The notes: a model not told the origin generated them from the letters alone. A DNA stretch of 64,000 nt from Paenarthrobacter nicotinovorans (GCF_007670255.1 NZ_SZVS01000010.1:115630-179629), one strand, 5' to 3'; counted from the stretch's first letter, positions 33,374-42,570 are shown. Program-made: numbers and translations.

Positions 33374-33448
33374 GGTCTCTCGTTTCAGGTGGAGCGGTGG
33401 TGAGGGTAAGGGTGGGTGCGCGCGAAACCGGCGGACCGGCGTCGTGCT

Positions 33449-34900
33449 TTAGATCTTTTCGCCCTTCGGCGCGGCGATGAACAGGCTCACGATGAACGCG
33501 ACGGCGGTGATGGACACCGAGATCCAGAGGGCCGCGGAGTACCCGGCTGCGGTGCCCTGCCCGGCGAACGGTGCAACGACCACGACGCCGAGACTCGCCC
33601 CGATACCGAAGGAGGCACCGTTGATTCCCGGTAGTGCGGCGGGTGCTTCCTTGGGCGAGAGCAGCACGGACAGTCCATTAATGGCGGTGAGGAAGAAGCC
33701 ATTGTAGAAGATGCCCAGCGCGGCAATGGCGATGAGTACCGCGATCTGGTTGTTGGCGAACAAAGCCGCGACCATGGCACAGGCAAGGCTGCTGGCAGTG
33801 CCGACCCGGACGGTCTTGATCCAGCCGCGGCGGTCGGCGATCCAACCGGCCAGCGGAGCGGCGAACACGCCGATCAGCGCGGCAGGGGTGAGGAACAGCA
33901 GCGCCGCCACCGAGGCCGGCAGGCCGAAGCCGTTCACCTTGTCCTGGCTGAGCAGCACCACGGTGAAGTTGATGATGGCGAAGATTCCGGCGAGGGTCAG
34001 CACGGTGGTCGCGATGACCGGCCACACCTGGCGCGAACGGAGGTGGTGCACGGCTACCAAGGGAGTGTCGCGCTTCTTTTCGATGAGCCAGAAAGCAGTG
34101 AAGGACGCGATGCTGCCGGCGAGCAGACCGAGGGCGGACGGCGAGGTCCAGCCAGCGGAGGACCCTGTGGACACAAAGTAGGTAATGAAGACCAGGAACA
34201 CGGAGAGCGAACCCGCTCCCCACCAGTCCATGCGGCCCGGAGCGACCGCCGACTTACCGCCCGGAACCACTTTGATGACGCAGACGACGGCGATCGCGGC
34301 CAGTACCAGCACGGCGACGAAGATCGACTGGAAACCCAAGGTCTCGGCCATGAGTCCGCCGAAGTAGCCATCCACGCCGCCAACGCCTCCGTTGATGGCG
34401 GCGATGATGCCGATGGATGTACCGAAGAGCCGCGCCGGAAGGTACTCATTCAGCACAATGTAGGACAGCGCGAAGATGGCACTGGAGACACCCTGCATGA
34501 AGCGGCCGGTGACCAGCAGTGGCAGCGTGGGGGCGAAGATGCAGAGCACTGTTCCGGATCCCATGATCACCAACACCAGGAGCAGCGCATTGCGGCGCCC
34601 GATGAAGTCGCTCCAACGGCCAATCACGGGCCCGGAAATGGCGCCGGCCAGGAAGAACATCGACTGCACCTGCGCGACGGCTTCGGGGGTCTCGCCAAAG
34701 AAAGAGCCGATGTGCGGAAGGGCGGGCGTAATCATGCTGGCGTTGAGCTGGAATGCCAGCACAGCCAGCACCAGCGTCGAGATGAGCATGGCTGCGGCCT
34801 TGCCGTGGATCCGGCCTTCATCCGTAGTGGTGTTGGGGTTTTCCGACGATGGGGCCAGCGGATCGACCGTCTGCTGGCCTGTGGCGTTGGGGATGTTCAC
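33449..34900 (-). CDS. MFS transporter, probable nucleoside importer
   Basis: 483 residues with about fourteen hydrophobic segments; GRWSDFIGRRNALL is motif A. It precedes the nucleoside hydrolase by 75 bp on the same strand, so a role in nucleoside or ribose import is likely, though MFS sequence alone would also allow export. Divergent from the GntR gene with a shared regulatory gap. Confidence 0.85.
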   Translation of the reverse strand: MNIPNATGQQTVDPLAPSSENPNTTTDEGRIHGKAAAMLISTLVLAVLAFQLNASMITPALPHIGSFFGETPEAVAQVQSMFFLAGAISGPVIGRWSDFIGRRNALLLVLVIMGSGTVLCIFAPTLPLLVTGRFMQGVSSAIFALSYIVLNEYLPARLFGTSIGIIAAINGGVGGVDGYFGGLMAETLGFQSIFVAVLVLAAIAVVCVIKVVPGGKSAVAPGRMDWWGAGSLSVFLVFITYFVSTGSSAGWTSPSALGLLAGSIASFTAFWLIEKKRDTPLVAVHHLRSRQVWPVIATTVLTLAGIFAIINFTVVLLSQDKVNGFGLPASVAALLFLTPAALIGVFAAPLAGWIADRRGWIKTVRVGTASSLACAMVAALFANNQIAVLIAIAALGIFYNGFFLTAINGLSVLLSPKEAPAALPGINGASFGIGASLGVVVVAPFAGQGTAAGYSAALWISVSITAVAFIVSLFIAAPKGEKI

Positions 34901-34953
34901 ATCAAACTCCTTTGTCCGAGGGCGCGGGGCGGCGCCGCGAGATGTGAGTTGTT

Positions 34954-34967
34954 ATACAAGCATGTAT
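34954..34967. promoter_or_regulatory. GntR operator candidate
   Basis: ATACA-AGCA-TGTAT is a palindrome in the 135-bp gap between the MFS and GntR genes. An additional ACAAGC/GCTTGT pair brackets it (about 34956-34978). Probably the site of the divergent GntR protein. Confidence 0.55.
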
Positions 34968-35035
34968 TACGAGCTTGTGCAACCTGTCACACTCTTCGGG
35001 TACAGTGTCGGTAACCCATTCCAAGTGAGGCACCC

Positions 35036-35809
35036 TTGACCGACAACGCCGTCCAGTTCCTGTCCCGACCCATCGCAACCCAGCCGGGTCAACCCCTCCG
35101 CGTCGCCGCGTACTCCCGCATTGCCGAAGCCATCAGGACCAAGATCCTGCCACCGGGTTCGCTGCTCCCCACGGAGACTGAACTCGGCACCATGATGGAC
35201 GTCAGCCGCACCGTGATCCGGGAAGCGCTGATGCTGCTGGAAGAAGACGGCCTAACCCGGGCACGCCGGGGCGTTGGCAGGTTCGTTGCCGACTCGCTCC
35301 CCCGCATTGGCATTGAACACATCCGCCCCTTCGACCAGCTCCTCGGTGGTCCCAACCAGGACATCCAGGTCAAACGCGTCGCCGCCATCAAGCAACCGGC
35401 CTCCGAATTCGTAGCTCCGGGCATTGGCGTGGAACCCGATCAGGACGTGTGGTTCTGGGAAAGCGTGCTCATTCGCGACGGCGAACCCGTGGCACACCTG
35501 CAGGAAAACGTCGCCCAGGACATCCCCGAGGCGTCAGCCCTTCAAGAAGCCGCCGAAGCACCCACCCTTTCGGCAGCTACGCTCCTTGAAGTTCTCAGCG
35601 GACTGCCGGGCTCGCCCTTGGGCCCGGGTGAGTGCGAAATCAGCCTCAGCACCGCTGGCCCCAGCCGCGCCAAGCTGCTCGGGTTGCGTCCGTCCGATCC
35701 CGTTCTGGTCCTCACCCAGTACGTCCGGCGGAAGGGCTCACCGTTCTACCTGGCTAAGTGCCTCGTTGCCGCCAAGGCAGGGCACCTCTCCGTCATCCAG
35801 TCCTCCTGA
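35036..35809 (+). CDS. GntR-family regulator (UTRA type) of the nucleoside locus
   Basis: 257 residues from a TTG with GTGAGG upstream. N-terminal winged helix (LLPTETELGTMMDVSRTVIREALMLLEEDGL) and a C-terminal UTRA-like ligand domain (about 90-250). It is followed by ribokinase with a 37-bp gap and is divergent from the MFS/nucleoside hydrolase pair, so it probably senses a ribose or nucleoside compound. Confidence 0.88.
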   Translation: MTDNAVQFLSRPIATQPGQPLRVAAYSRIAEAIRTKILPPGSLLPTETELGTMMDVSRTVIREALMLLEEDGLTRARRGVGRFVADSLPRIGIEHIRPFDQLLGGPNQDIQVKRVAAIKQPASEFVAPGIGVEPDQDVWFWESVLIRDGEPVAHLQENVAQDIPEASALQEAAEAPTLSAATLLEVLSGLPGSPLGPGECEISLSTAGPSRAKLLGLRPSDPVLVLTQYVRRKGSPFYLAKCLVAAKAGHLSVIQSS

Positions 35810-35846
35810 AGCTCACGCCCAGCTGACCCACCACAAAGGATTTCCC

Positions 35847-36752
35847 ATGAGCAACACCGTTCCTGCCGCGCCCGCTTCGCCGTTGAACCTCACGGTCGTC
35901 GGCAGCATCAACCTCGACATCACGGCCACAGCCAGCCGCCTCCCCTCCCCCGGCGAAACGGTGGGTGGCGCCGTCCTCCGCCAGCAGCCCGGCGGCAAAG
36001 GCGCCAACCAAGCCGTCGCCGCGGCCCGGCTCGCAGGCATCTCACGCATGGTGGGGGCGGTAGGCCAGGACGACGCCGGGGGGTCACTTCTGGACGCAAT
36101 GGCCGCCGCCGGCGTCGACATCAGCAGCGTCGCCCGGGTGAACGAGGCAACCGGTACGGCGCTGGTACTTGTGGACAGCGACGGCGAAAACCAGATCGTT
36201 GTGTGCCCAGGCGCGAACGCCTCCGTTGCGCTGGATGGTGTCAGGTTCGAGGAACACGAGGCCGTGCTGTGCCAGTTGGAGGTGGACCAGGACGTGGTGT
36301 TGGAAGCCGCACGCGCCACCAAGGGCTTCTTTGCGCTGAACGCCGCTCCCGCCGCGCCGATCGTTCCTGAACTGCTGGAACGCTGCGACCTGGTGATCGT
36401 CAATGAGACCGAGTACGAGCTCATCCCGGCACTGAAGAACGCCCCGCTGGTAGCCGTGACCTACGGTGGCGAGGGTTCGGCGATCTTCGTGGACGGCGAA
36501 CGCGTGGCAGAAGCCCCCGCCGTGCGCGTCACGGACATCGCCAACACCATTGGGGCCGGCGATGCCTTCTGCGCAGCCTTGGTACTGGCCTTGCAAGGTG
36601 GACTTGAGCACGTACACGCCCTGGCTGTAGCGAACGCCGTTGGCGCAGATGCGGTCCGCGACTCTTCGTCCCAGCCGGCACTTCGGACACTTGAGCACTA
36701 CATCGAGGCGACACGGCCTTCCCTCGCGGCGGGTTCGGCCGCCACCAGGTAG
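35847..36752 (+). CDS. rbsK: Ribokinase (PfkB family)
   Basis: 301 residues with the PfkB family signatures: NLTVVGSINLDITATASRLPSPGETV, GGKGANQAVAAARLAG and the C-terminal DIANTIGAGDAFCAALV, whose Asp is the catalytic base. It phosphorylates ribose to ribose 5-phosphate. AAAGGA precedes the start. Its last 55 bp overlap, in antisense, the 3' end of the epimerase gene. Confidence 0.92.
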   Translation: MSNTVPAAPASPLNLTVVGSINLDITATASRLPSPGETVGGAVLRQQPGGKGANQAVAAARLAGISRMVGAVGQDDAGGSLLDAMAAAGVDISSVARVNEATGTALVLVDSDGENQIVVCPGANASVALDGVRFEEHEAVLCQLEVDQDVVLEAARATKGFFALNAAPAAPIVPELLERCDLVIVNETEYELIPALKNAPLVAVTYGGEGSAIFVDGERVAEAPAVRVTDIANTIGAGDAFCAALVLALQGGLEHVHALAVANAVGADAVRDSSSQPALRTLEHYIEATRPSLAAGSAATR

Positions 36753-37759
36753 TCGGCCCAGCGTTTCAGGGCAACTTCCACCGGCGGGTGGTGCAATCCG
36801 GACGCCTCCGCCAAGGCGCGCGCCGCCGTCGTCGGATAGCTGTCCTCAGACAAGAACGTCAACGTTTCCGGATCTGCTCCGGTGAGTTTGGCGGGCAGTC
36901 TCTTCAGCAGTCCGCTGGGGATCCTCAGCCGCGGAACCTTGACGGTGAGGTGCTGCCCGAGCATTGCCAGCAGCTGTGGAAGCGGCGGCGTGGCTTCATC
37001 GAGCACCCAGTACGAGGCGTTTTCGGCCTCGGACCTGGTGGGAATCAGCGCCATGAAGGAGGCCAGATAGTCGGCGGTGACCACCGGGAGGAACGTGCGG
37101 TCGTTTCCGGGCAGCGCCGGCAGCTTCCCATGGAAAAGGTCCAAGATGGTGGTGGCGAGGCCGACCACCTGCCCGGATTCTCCGTTCACCGAATCGCCGA
37201 TCACCGTGGCCGGGTTGACCATGGTGAACGGGATGCCCAGGGACGTCGCTGTTGCTTGCACGACAGCGTCGGCTTCCACTTTCGACCCCTCATACGCGCC
37301 TAAACGCTTGTAGAGCTTGGCGCGACGGGATTCGCTCCACGGCACCCCGGACGGGTCCTGGCCACCCACCCGGTAACCCGAAAGGTGCACCAGCCTGGTC
37401 AACGCCGGAAGTTCCGCGGCGAAGCGGACCACGCCCTCAGCACTGCTGACGTTCGCGGCGTAGGCCGCTTCGGCGGTCATGCCAAAAGCGAACGCCCCTG
37501 CGAGGTTGTGGACTTCGGTCACCGTACTGAAGACGCTCGACGCCGGATCCTGGCCCAGGTTTTCGCGGCTGAAGTCCACCAGGACGTGCGTCAGGCTCCC
37601 GTCCGCACCGTGTTCCGCCAGCCAATCGGTCAATTTCCCGAAAGAATGCCCGGTTCGTACCGCAGCCGTCACGGTCACATCCTGCATCAGGAGTTCGCGG
37701 ACCAGCCACTTTCCAATATGGCCAGTGGCCCCGAATACCAAAGCATGGCGGGAGCTCAT
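36698..37759 (-). CDS. NAD-dependent epimerase/dehydratase-like protein
   Basis: 353 residues from the ATG at 37759 with a perfect AAGGAGG site. Extended SDR opening VFGATGHIGKWLVRELL and an AYEGSK segment as YxxxK-like motif (Tyr at about 150). Substrate unknown. It overlaps the TetR gene by four bases (same strand), so the two form a self-regulated pair. Confidence 0.85.
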   Translation of the reverse strand: MSSRHALVFGATGHIGKWLVRELLMQDVTVTAAVRTGHSFGKLTDWLAEHGADGSLTHVLVDFSRENLGQDPASSVFSTVTEVHNLAGAFAFGMTAEAAYAANVSSAEGVVRFAAELPALTRLVHLSGYRVGGQDPSGVPWSESRRAKLYKRLGAYEGSKVEADAVVQATATSLGIPFTMVNPATVIGDSVNGESGQVVGLATTILDLFHGKLPALPGNDRTFLPVVTADYLASFMALIPTRSEAENASYWVLDEATPPLPQLLAMLGQHLTVKVPRLRIPSGLLKRLPAKLTGADPETLTFLSEDSYPTTAARALAEASGLHHPPVEVALKRWADYLVAAEPAAREGRVASM

Positions 37760-38358
37760 GCGCTTGCCTCCTTGTGAATTGCGTTCATCAGCGCTTTGAG
37801 CGTGCCGGCGGCCGCGTCCAATGGCTGGGTTGATTTGTGGGCACGGGACAGGATGAGGGAGCCTTCCACCAGGCTGATCATGGATGTCGCCAGAGGATGC
37901 GCTTGATCCGTTCCAAGCCCAAACGTTGAAAGATGGCTGGACACTGCGTTGATCCAAGCGTCATACACCTGGCTGCAGGCCTCCCGAAGTGGTTCGTTCT
38001 CCGAGGCCGCGTCCAAGGCAACGGATGAGACCGGACATCCGGCCTGGTAGTCGCTGTTCTCAAGGATGTCCTTGAGTTCACCAACGAGCGTGTCCACGAC
38101 ATCTTCCGGTGATGAGGATGACGCGGTTGCCTCACTGACCAGTTGGCCGAATTGTTCGCCGGCCAATTCAACAGCAGCAATTCCGAGTTGGGTTTTTCCT
38201 TCGGGGAAATGGAAGTACAGGGAGCCTTTCGGCGCCCCGGATTGCGACAACACGGTGTTCAGCCCGGTCCCGTGGTAGCCGTTCAGCTGGATCAGGGCCA
38301 GCATGGACTCGACCAGACGCTGCCGGGTCGCGAGTCCTTTGGGGTAGGAAGAAGGCAT
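37756..38358 (-). CDS. TetR-family regulator, LmrA/YxaF type
   Basis: 200 residues from the ATG at 38358. The helix-turn-helix NGYHGTGLNTVLSQSGAPKGSLYFHFPEGK is typical of the LmrA/YxaF subgroup (TetR_C_LmrA-like). Directly upstream is TAGACCAGTCTA followed by TATATTTCTGTC, which agrees with the LmrA/YxaF box described in Bacillus subtilis. It probably controls itself and the coupled epimerase gene. Confidence 0.88.
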   Translation of the reverse strand: MPSSYPKGLATRQRLVESMLALIQLNGYHGTGLNTVLSQSGAPKGSLYFHFPEGKTQLGIAAVELAGEQFGQLVSEATASSSSPEDVVDTLVGELKDILENSDYQAGCPVSSVALDAASENEPLREACSQVYDAWINAVSSHLSTFGLGTDQAHPLATSMISLVEGSLILSRAHKSTQPLDAAAGTLKALMNAIHKEASA

Positions 38359-38368
38359 ATGAAAAAAA

Positions 38369-38380
38369 TAGACCAGTCTA
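38369..38380. promoter_or_regulatory. LmrA/YxaF-type operator
   Basis: TAGACCAGTCTA, preceded by AAAAAA and followed by TATATTTCTGTC. It is near-palindromic and lies ten bases before the TetR start. It resembles the known LmrA box of the family. Confidence 0.7.
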
Positions 38381-38441
38381 TATATTTCTGTCAAAAGTCC
38401 GCCGCCAACCTTCAGTGCTACGATTGCTACGGAGGTTAGAC

Positions 38442-38708
38442 ATGACAACTATTCCGCACCGCGAGCTGCGCAATCAGAGCAGCAAGATCCTTGAACGCGT
38501 CAGAAATGGCGAGGTCATCGACGTCACAAACAATGGTGAGGTTGCCGCTACGCTCATTCCGCCCTCCGCGTCCCCGTTTGAACGTCTGCTGCAGGCCGGT
38601 AGCGTTCGCCCGGCGTCAGGGTCACCCGTGGACTTCCGGTTCCTGCCCCGCGTCGAAAGCGATATGACCACTGCCGCGATACTGGCCGACCTCCGCGGCG
38701 ATCGGTGA
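38442..38708 (+). CDS. vapB: Phd/YefM-type antitoxin of a VapBC-like module
   Basis: 88 residues; GGAGG upstream. N-terminal Phd/YefM fold TTIPHRELRNQSSKILERVRNGEVIDVTNNGEVAATLIP, with a toxin-binding C-terminal tail. It binds its promoter and neutralises the PIN toxin. Overlaps the toxin gene by four bases. Confidence 0.9.
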   Translation: MTTIPHRELRNQSSKILERVRNGEVIDVTNNGEVAATLIPPSASPFERLLQAGSVRPASGSPVDFRFLPRVESDMTTAAILADLRGDR

Positions 38709-39097
38709 TCGTCTACGCGGACACCTCCGCCATCTTGAAGCTCGTTGTGCAGGAGCAGGAATCCGAGACCCTGGCCGCGCACCTCTACGATGCGACAGTT
38801 TCCGGAGGGCACCTCGTTGCCTCAATGCTTTTGTACACCGAGCTTCACTGCGCGGCACGCCGCTGCAAGCTTCCCTTTGACCTTGTCAACGATGTCCTTG
38901 CGGGCATCAACCTGGTGGATGTCACGCGCTCGGATCTGATGTATGCCTCCGCGCTGCCCAGGCAACTCCGCAGCGCAGACGCCATCCATCTGGCAACCGC
39001 AATCAGACTCCAGGCGGACTCCCTGGTGGCCTACGACGAAGAGCTGCTCCTGGCTGCGAAGGAATCCGGACTCATGACGGTCTCACCCGGCGCCTAA
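38705..39097 (+). CDS. vapC: PIN-domain toxin (VapC family)
   Basis: 130 residues from a GTG. PIN-domain acids are seen: VYADTSAILKL (first Asp), TELHCAARR (Glu), RSADAIHLATA (Asp) and VAYDEELLLAA (last Asp). VapC toxins cleave tRNA or rRNA. Coupled by overlap to its antitoxin. Confidence 0.92.
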   Translation: MIVYADTSAILKLVVQEQESETLAAHLYDATVSGGHLVASMLLYTELHCAARRCKLPFDLVNDVLAGINLVDVTRSDLMYASALPRQLRSADAIHLATAIRLQADSLVAYDEELLLAAKESGLMTVSPGA

Positions 39098-39112
39098 GGT
39101 CTCGCCGGGGCC

Positions 39113-39397
39113 CTAGCCCACGATCCGGAATCCAGTGAAGCCTCCGGCAGCTTCGGAGATGTCAATGTCGACGTTTTCCACCCGGCCCGGGGCCTGTGAA
39201 GACTGAAGCCACTTCGCCATGTGGTCGATGTCGCCTGCCGACCCCTCGGCCACCAACTCCACCGAACCATCAGCGTTATTACGGACCGTGCCGGTCAAGC
39301 CCAGTTCGTCGGCTTTCCGGGCGGTCCAATAGCGGAAACCCACCCCCTGGACGACGCCGGTGACATGTGCCGTGAGCCGCTTCCCCACAGAGTTCAT
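39113..39397 (-). CDS. acyP: Acylphosphatase
   Basis: 94 residues. The signature is complete: VTGVVQGVGFRYWTARKA with the catalytic Arg, and GTVRNNADGSVELVAEG with the catalytic Asn. It hydrolyses carboxyl-phosphate bonds such as in acetyl phosphate. Single gene converging on vapC. Confidence 0.95.
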   Translation of the reverse strand: MNSVGKRLTAHVTGVVQGVGFRYWTARKADELGLTGTVRNNADGSVELVAEGSAGDIDHMAKWLQSSQAPGRVENVDIDISEAAGGFTGFRIVG

Positions 39398-39487
39398 GGA
39401 CCCACCTTAACCAACGCTGCCCCTGCCCGTCGCCTCTCCGCGCAACGGAGTACGTGACGAACAAGGGCAGCGCTGAGCCACTGAAAA

Positions 39488-40366
39488 TCAGCTCACTACG
39501 ATGTCCCGCGTGGCGTGGCTGTACGTGATGGTGACGGGACCGCCGTCGTGGTTCAACTCGTGGTTCGCGCCGTCACGGGCGCCAAACGCGCCGTAGTTCT
39601 CATACCACGAGCGGTTCAGCGCGATCTTGTAGGTGTAGAAACCCGCCGGAAGTTCGGCGGTGAGCGTCCACACCTGGGCCAAGGGGCTGAAGGTCATCTG
39701 CGCCTCGTCATACTGCGGTGCCCAATCCTCCGGAGCGCCGAGGATTTTGTTGAAGTCACCGGCAATCGCGACGGCGTCCGGCTGCGGCACGGTCTCGACG
39801 GCGGTGGTTGCCGCTGCCTTGGCGGGAGCCTTCCGGCTGGCAGGCTTCTTAGTGGCGGCAGCTGCCTTCGGAGCCGACACCTTGGCTGCTGCCACCTTGG
39901 GCTCCGCTACCTCGCCGGCCGCGACCTTCGGCGCCGTTTCCTTCTTTGCGGCGGCACGCTTGGGAGCGGCTACGCGCTTGGCCTTGGCCTTGGCAGGCGG
40001 GGCGGTCGGAACCGGAACGTCGGCAGGTACCGGTGTTCCGGCGTCGAGCGCTGCGGCGAAAGCTGCAACATCCGCGAACGCGACAGTCGCGCGAAGGCCG
40101 TCTTCGGGGATGGTCCAGCCCGAACGTCCCTTGACCAGCCAGCCTGCCTTGACCAGCTTGGCCGAGGCAGTGGTGAGGGTCTTGTGGCCGCGCGGGATGC
40201 CGCCGCTGAGCAGCTCGGCCTCGTGGTCGTTGAAAGGAACGCGTGCAGTCGCTTCGGCCAGCACTTCGCCGGCGTTCAGCGTTGTCCCGGACCATACGCC
40301 CTCTGCGAGGATGTCCAGGACGGCCTTCAGACGAAGGTTGGTGTTCTCGGCGGTGTTCGCGCCCAT
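39488..40366 (-). CDS. Winged-helix, histone H1-like linker and X25 (pullulanase-type) domain protein
   Basis: 292 residues in three parts. About 1-95 look like an Mrr_N-type winged helix (LKAVLDILAEG, LTTASAKLVKAGWLVKGRSGWTIPEDG). About 108-195 is an Ala/Lys/Pro-rich H1-like tail (AKAKRVAAPKRAAAKKE). About 200-292 match the X25 domain of pullulanases (AIAGDFNKILGAPEDWAP, LPAGFYTYKIALNRSWYENYG, GPVTITYSHATRDI). There is no signal peptide and no catalytic glycosidase. It may be a nucleoid- or glycogen-associated DNA-binding protein. AGAAGGAGAA precedes the start. Confidence 0.75.
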   Translation of the reverse strand: MGANTAENTNLRLKAVLDILAEGVWSGTTLNAGEVLAEATARVPFNDHEAELLSGGIPRGHKTLTTASAKLVKAGWLVKGRSGWTIPEDGLRATVAFADVAAFAAALDAGTPVPADVPVPTAPPAKAKAKRVAAPKRAAAKKETAPKVAAGEVAEPKVAAAKVSAPKAAAATKKPASRKAPAKAAATTAVETVPQPDAVAIAGDFNKILGAPEDWAPQYDEAQMTFSPLAQVWTLTAELPAGFYTYKIALNRSWYENYGAFGARDGANHELNHDGGPVTITYSHATRDIVVS

Positions 40367-40511
40367 GCTTCTCCTTCTACGGGGGATATTCCCTTGCAGT
40401 TTGCCAATGAATTGTTAATTCCCGCGACTGCAGCAGGTAAACACCGTGTGTCGTGACTGAGTGTGACATCACAAGCGGCGCAAGTGATGTACGGGTATCG
40501 GCTGCAGCGGT

Positions 40512-41543
40512 TCAGGCGCCCGTCACCGATGTTTTGACCCATTCGGTCACCTCGTCCAGGAGCTCTGCTTTTCGTGCGTCCGAAGCAAAGGATGAGCGGA
40601 TGGAGTTGGCCGCGAGCGTAGCCTGCTCGGGCACCGAGAACTTCAAGACCTCCACGAGGCGCTCATAGTTATCGTCCACGTAGCCGCCAAAGTAGGCGGG
40701 GTCGTCGGAATTGACGCAGACGTTCAGGCCAATGGCCAGCATTTCCGGCAGCGGGTGGTCCTCCAGCTTGTCCACGGCGCGCAGCCGGACATTGGACAAC
40801 GGACAAACGGTCAGCGGCACCTGCTCGGCGACCAGCCGCTGCACCACATCGGTGTCCTCCATGCACCGGATGCCGTGATCGATCCGCTCAACGTGCAGCA
40901 GATCCAGCGCCTCCGTGATGTACGAGGCCGGCCCTTCCTCGCCGGCGTGGGCGATCCTTCGAAGCCCCGCCTCGCCGGCACGCTGGTACAGGCGCTCGAA
41001 TTTCGACGGCGGGTTGCCCACCTCTGCTGAGTCCAGGCCGATGCCCGCGATGGGAGCATGCATGGCAAGGAGCTGTTCCAGCACCTCAACGGCAGATTCC
41101 TCGGACATGTCCCGCAGGAACGCGGCAATCAGGAGGGTGGAGACGCCAAAGTCCTCTTCGGAGGTTGCCAGGGCGTTGGCCACTCCGTTGACGCAGGTCT
41201 CCAAAGCCACACCCCGGGAAATGTGGGCTTGGGGATCCATCATGATCTCCGCGTGCCGGACTCCCCCGGCGGCTGCCCGCTCCAGGTAGGCGCGGGTCAT
41301 GTCGGTGAAATCCTGCTCAGTCTGCAGGACAGCCATGTTGGCGTAGTAGAGGTCCAGGAAGGATTGCAGATCCGAGAATTCGTACTTCCCGCGCAGTTCT
41401 TCAATATCTTCGTACGGCAGTTCAATGCCGTTGCGTTCGGCCAGGGCAAAGATCAGCTCTGGCTGGAGGGTCCCTTCAATGTGCAGGTGCAGTTCGGCAA
41501 CCGGGGGTGCCGTGGTGGTTGTTTTCTCGCCAATAGTTTCCAC
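40512..41543 (-). CDS. Adenosine/adenine deaminase-family protein
   Basis: 343 residues, metal-dependent amidohydrolase: AELHLHIEGTLQPEL with the HxH ligands, HAGEEGPASYITEAL, and VNSDDPAYFGGYV with the Asp ligands. The HIEGTLEPEL-type start and sequence look more like bacterial/fungal adenine deaminase than adenosine deaminase; the two cannot be separated with certainty from sequence. It fits the nucleobase and nucleoside genes at 32.4-36.8 and 47.1 kb. Confidence 0.88.
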   Translation of the reverse strand: METIGEKTTTTAPPVAELHLHIEGTLQPELIFALAERNGIELPYEDIEELRGKYEFSDLQSFLDLYYANMAVLQTEQDFTDMTRAYLERAAAGGVRHAEIMMDPQAHISRGVALETCVNGVANALATSEEDFGVSTLLIAAFLRDMSEESAVEVLEQLLAMHAPIAGIGLDSAEVGNPPSKFERLYQRAGEAGLRRIAHAGEEGPASYITEALDLLHVERIDHGIRCMEDTDVVQRLVAEQVPLTVCPLSNVRLRAVDKLEDHPLPEMLAIGLNVCVNSDDPAYFGGYVDDNYERLVEVLKFSVPEQATLAANSIRSSFASDARKAELLDEVTEWVKTSVTGA

Positions 41544-41626
41544 CCGATAACTCTAGGCCCGAACACGGGCACGTGTCCCGGAGCACTCAACTTGGTTCTC
41601 ACGCCCGGCACCCTCAGACTGAAAGG

Positions 41627-42541
41627 ATGCAGACTTTCCTCCCCTTTGCCGATTTCCGTGAGAGCGCCGCGGCACTCGACACTTCAAGGCTCGGCAAACA
41701 ACGCGTCGAAGCCCTCCAGGTCCTCCGCGCGTTGGTGATCCCGGAGTATGGTTGGCAGTCCCACCCGGCCGTCCGTATGTGGATGGGGCACGTTCCCGCC
41801 CTCACCCTCTACGGCTTGGCCATGGCCGACGAATGGATGGAACGGGGCCACCCGGACAACACGCGCAGCAACATTGCCGAGTTCGCTCCGCAGGCGGCCC
41901 ACCCGGACTACGCCTCCAGGATCATCATGCCGCCTTGGTTGGGACACGAGGACCTGCACATCAGCCACCGTTCCAAGCTGATCAGCAAGGATCCCAAGCA
42001 CTACGCGCAGCTCTTCCCGGGCACCGAGGAGAAGCTGGAATATGTGTGGCCAGAACCCAACCATGAATTCCACCCGGAGGATCCCGAAGAGGACCGCCTG
42101 TTCATCCTGCGCTCCGCCGTCGGGGACCTTAGGCCCGAAGAGCTCACCACCGTGAGCATGCCACCCCATGGCAAGGCACGTTCGGCTGCTCCTTCAGCCG
42201 ATGAGGAATACCAGTTCGTTTACGCCGAGGAGAAGTCGCGGCGGCAAGTCGGCGGCCCCAAGAAGCGTCCCGTCAAGCCGCAGGAAAAGAAGCCCACGCG
42301 CAAGCGCCAGGCCCAGGAGAAGGCCTTCAGCACCCTTCCCGGCAAGACAGAGATCGCGGTCCCGTTCGACGGCGGCAGCACCTTCGCCGTCGGGTTGATC
42401 CACGGCCGTCCCATCACGGTCGATGGTCAGTTCGCCCGAAACTTCGAGGTCACCAACGTCATCAAGCGCTCTGATTTCGACTACCCCGCGCTGCTGCAGG
42501 ATCCCCGGGTGTTCTTCCCGGTCCCCGCACCGGCGCTGTAG
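41627..42541 (+). CDS. MSMEG_6728-family / endonuclease V-like protein
   Basis: 304 residues; GAAAGG precedes the ATG at 41627. The N-terminus (MQTFLPFADFRESAAALD, LGKQRVEALQVLRAL, HPAVRMWMGHVPALTLYG) matches the actinobacterial MSMEG_6728 family, distantly related to pyrimidine-dimer DNA glycosylase. The C-terminal half is a lysine-rich linker and a beta-rich domain. Activity unproven. Confidence 0.75.
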   Translation: MQTFLPFADFRESAAALDTSRLGKQRVEALQVLRALVIPEYGWQSHPAVRMWMGHVPALTLYGLAMADEWMERGHPDNTRSNIAEFAPQAAHPDYASRIIMPPWLGHEDLHISHRSKLISKDPKHYAQLFPGTEEKLEYVWPEPNHEFHPEDPEEDRLFILRSAVGDLRPEELTTVSMPPHGKARSAAPSADEEYQFVYAEEKSRRQVGGPKKRPVKPQEKKPTRKRQAQEKAFSTLPGKTEIAVPFDGGSTFAVGLIHGRPITVDGQFARNFEVTNVIKRSDFDYPALLQDPRVFFPVPAPAL

Positions 42542-42570
42542 CGGAGCTTTCCACCAACACAGGGAGGGCC

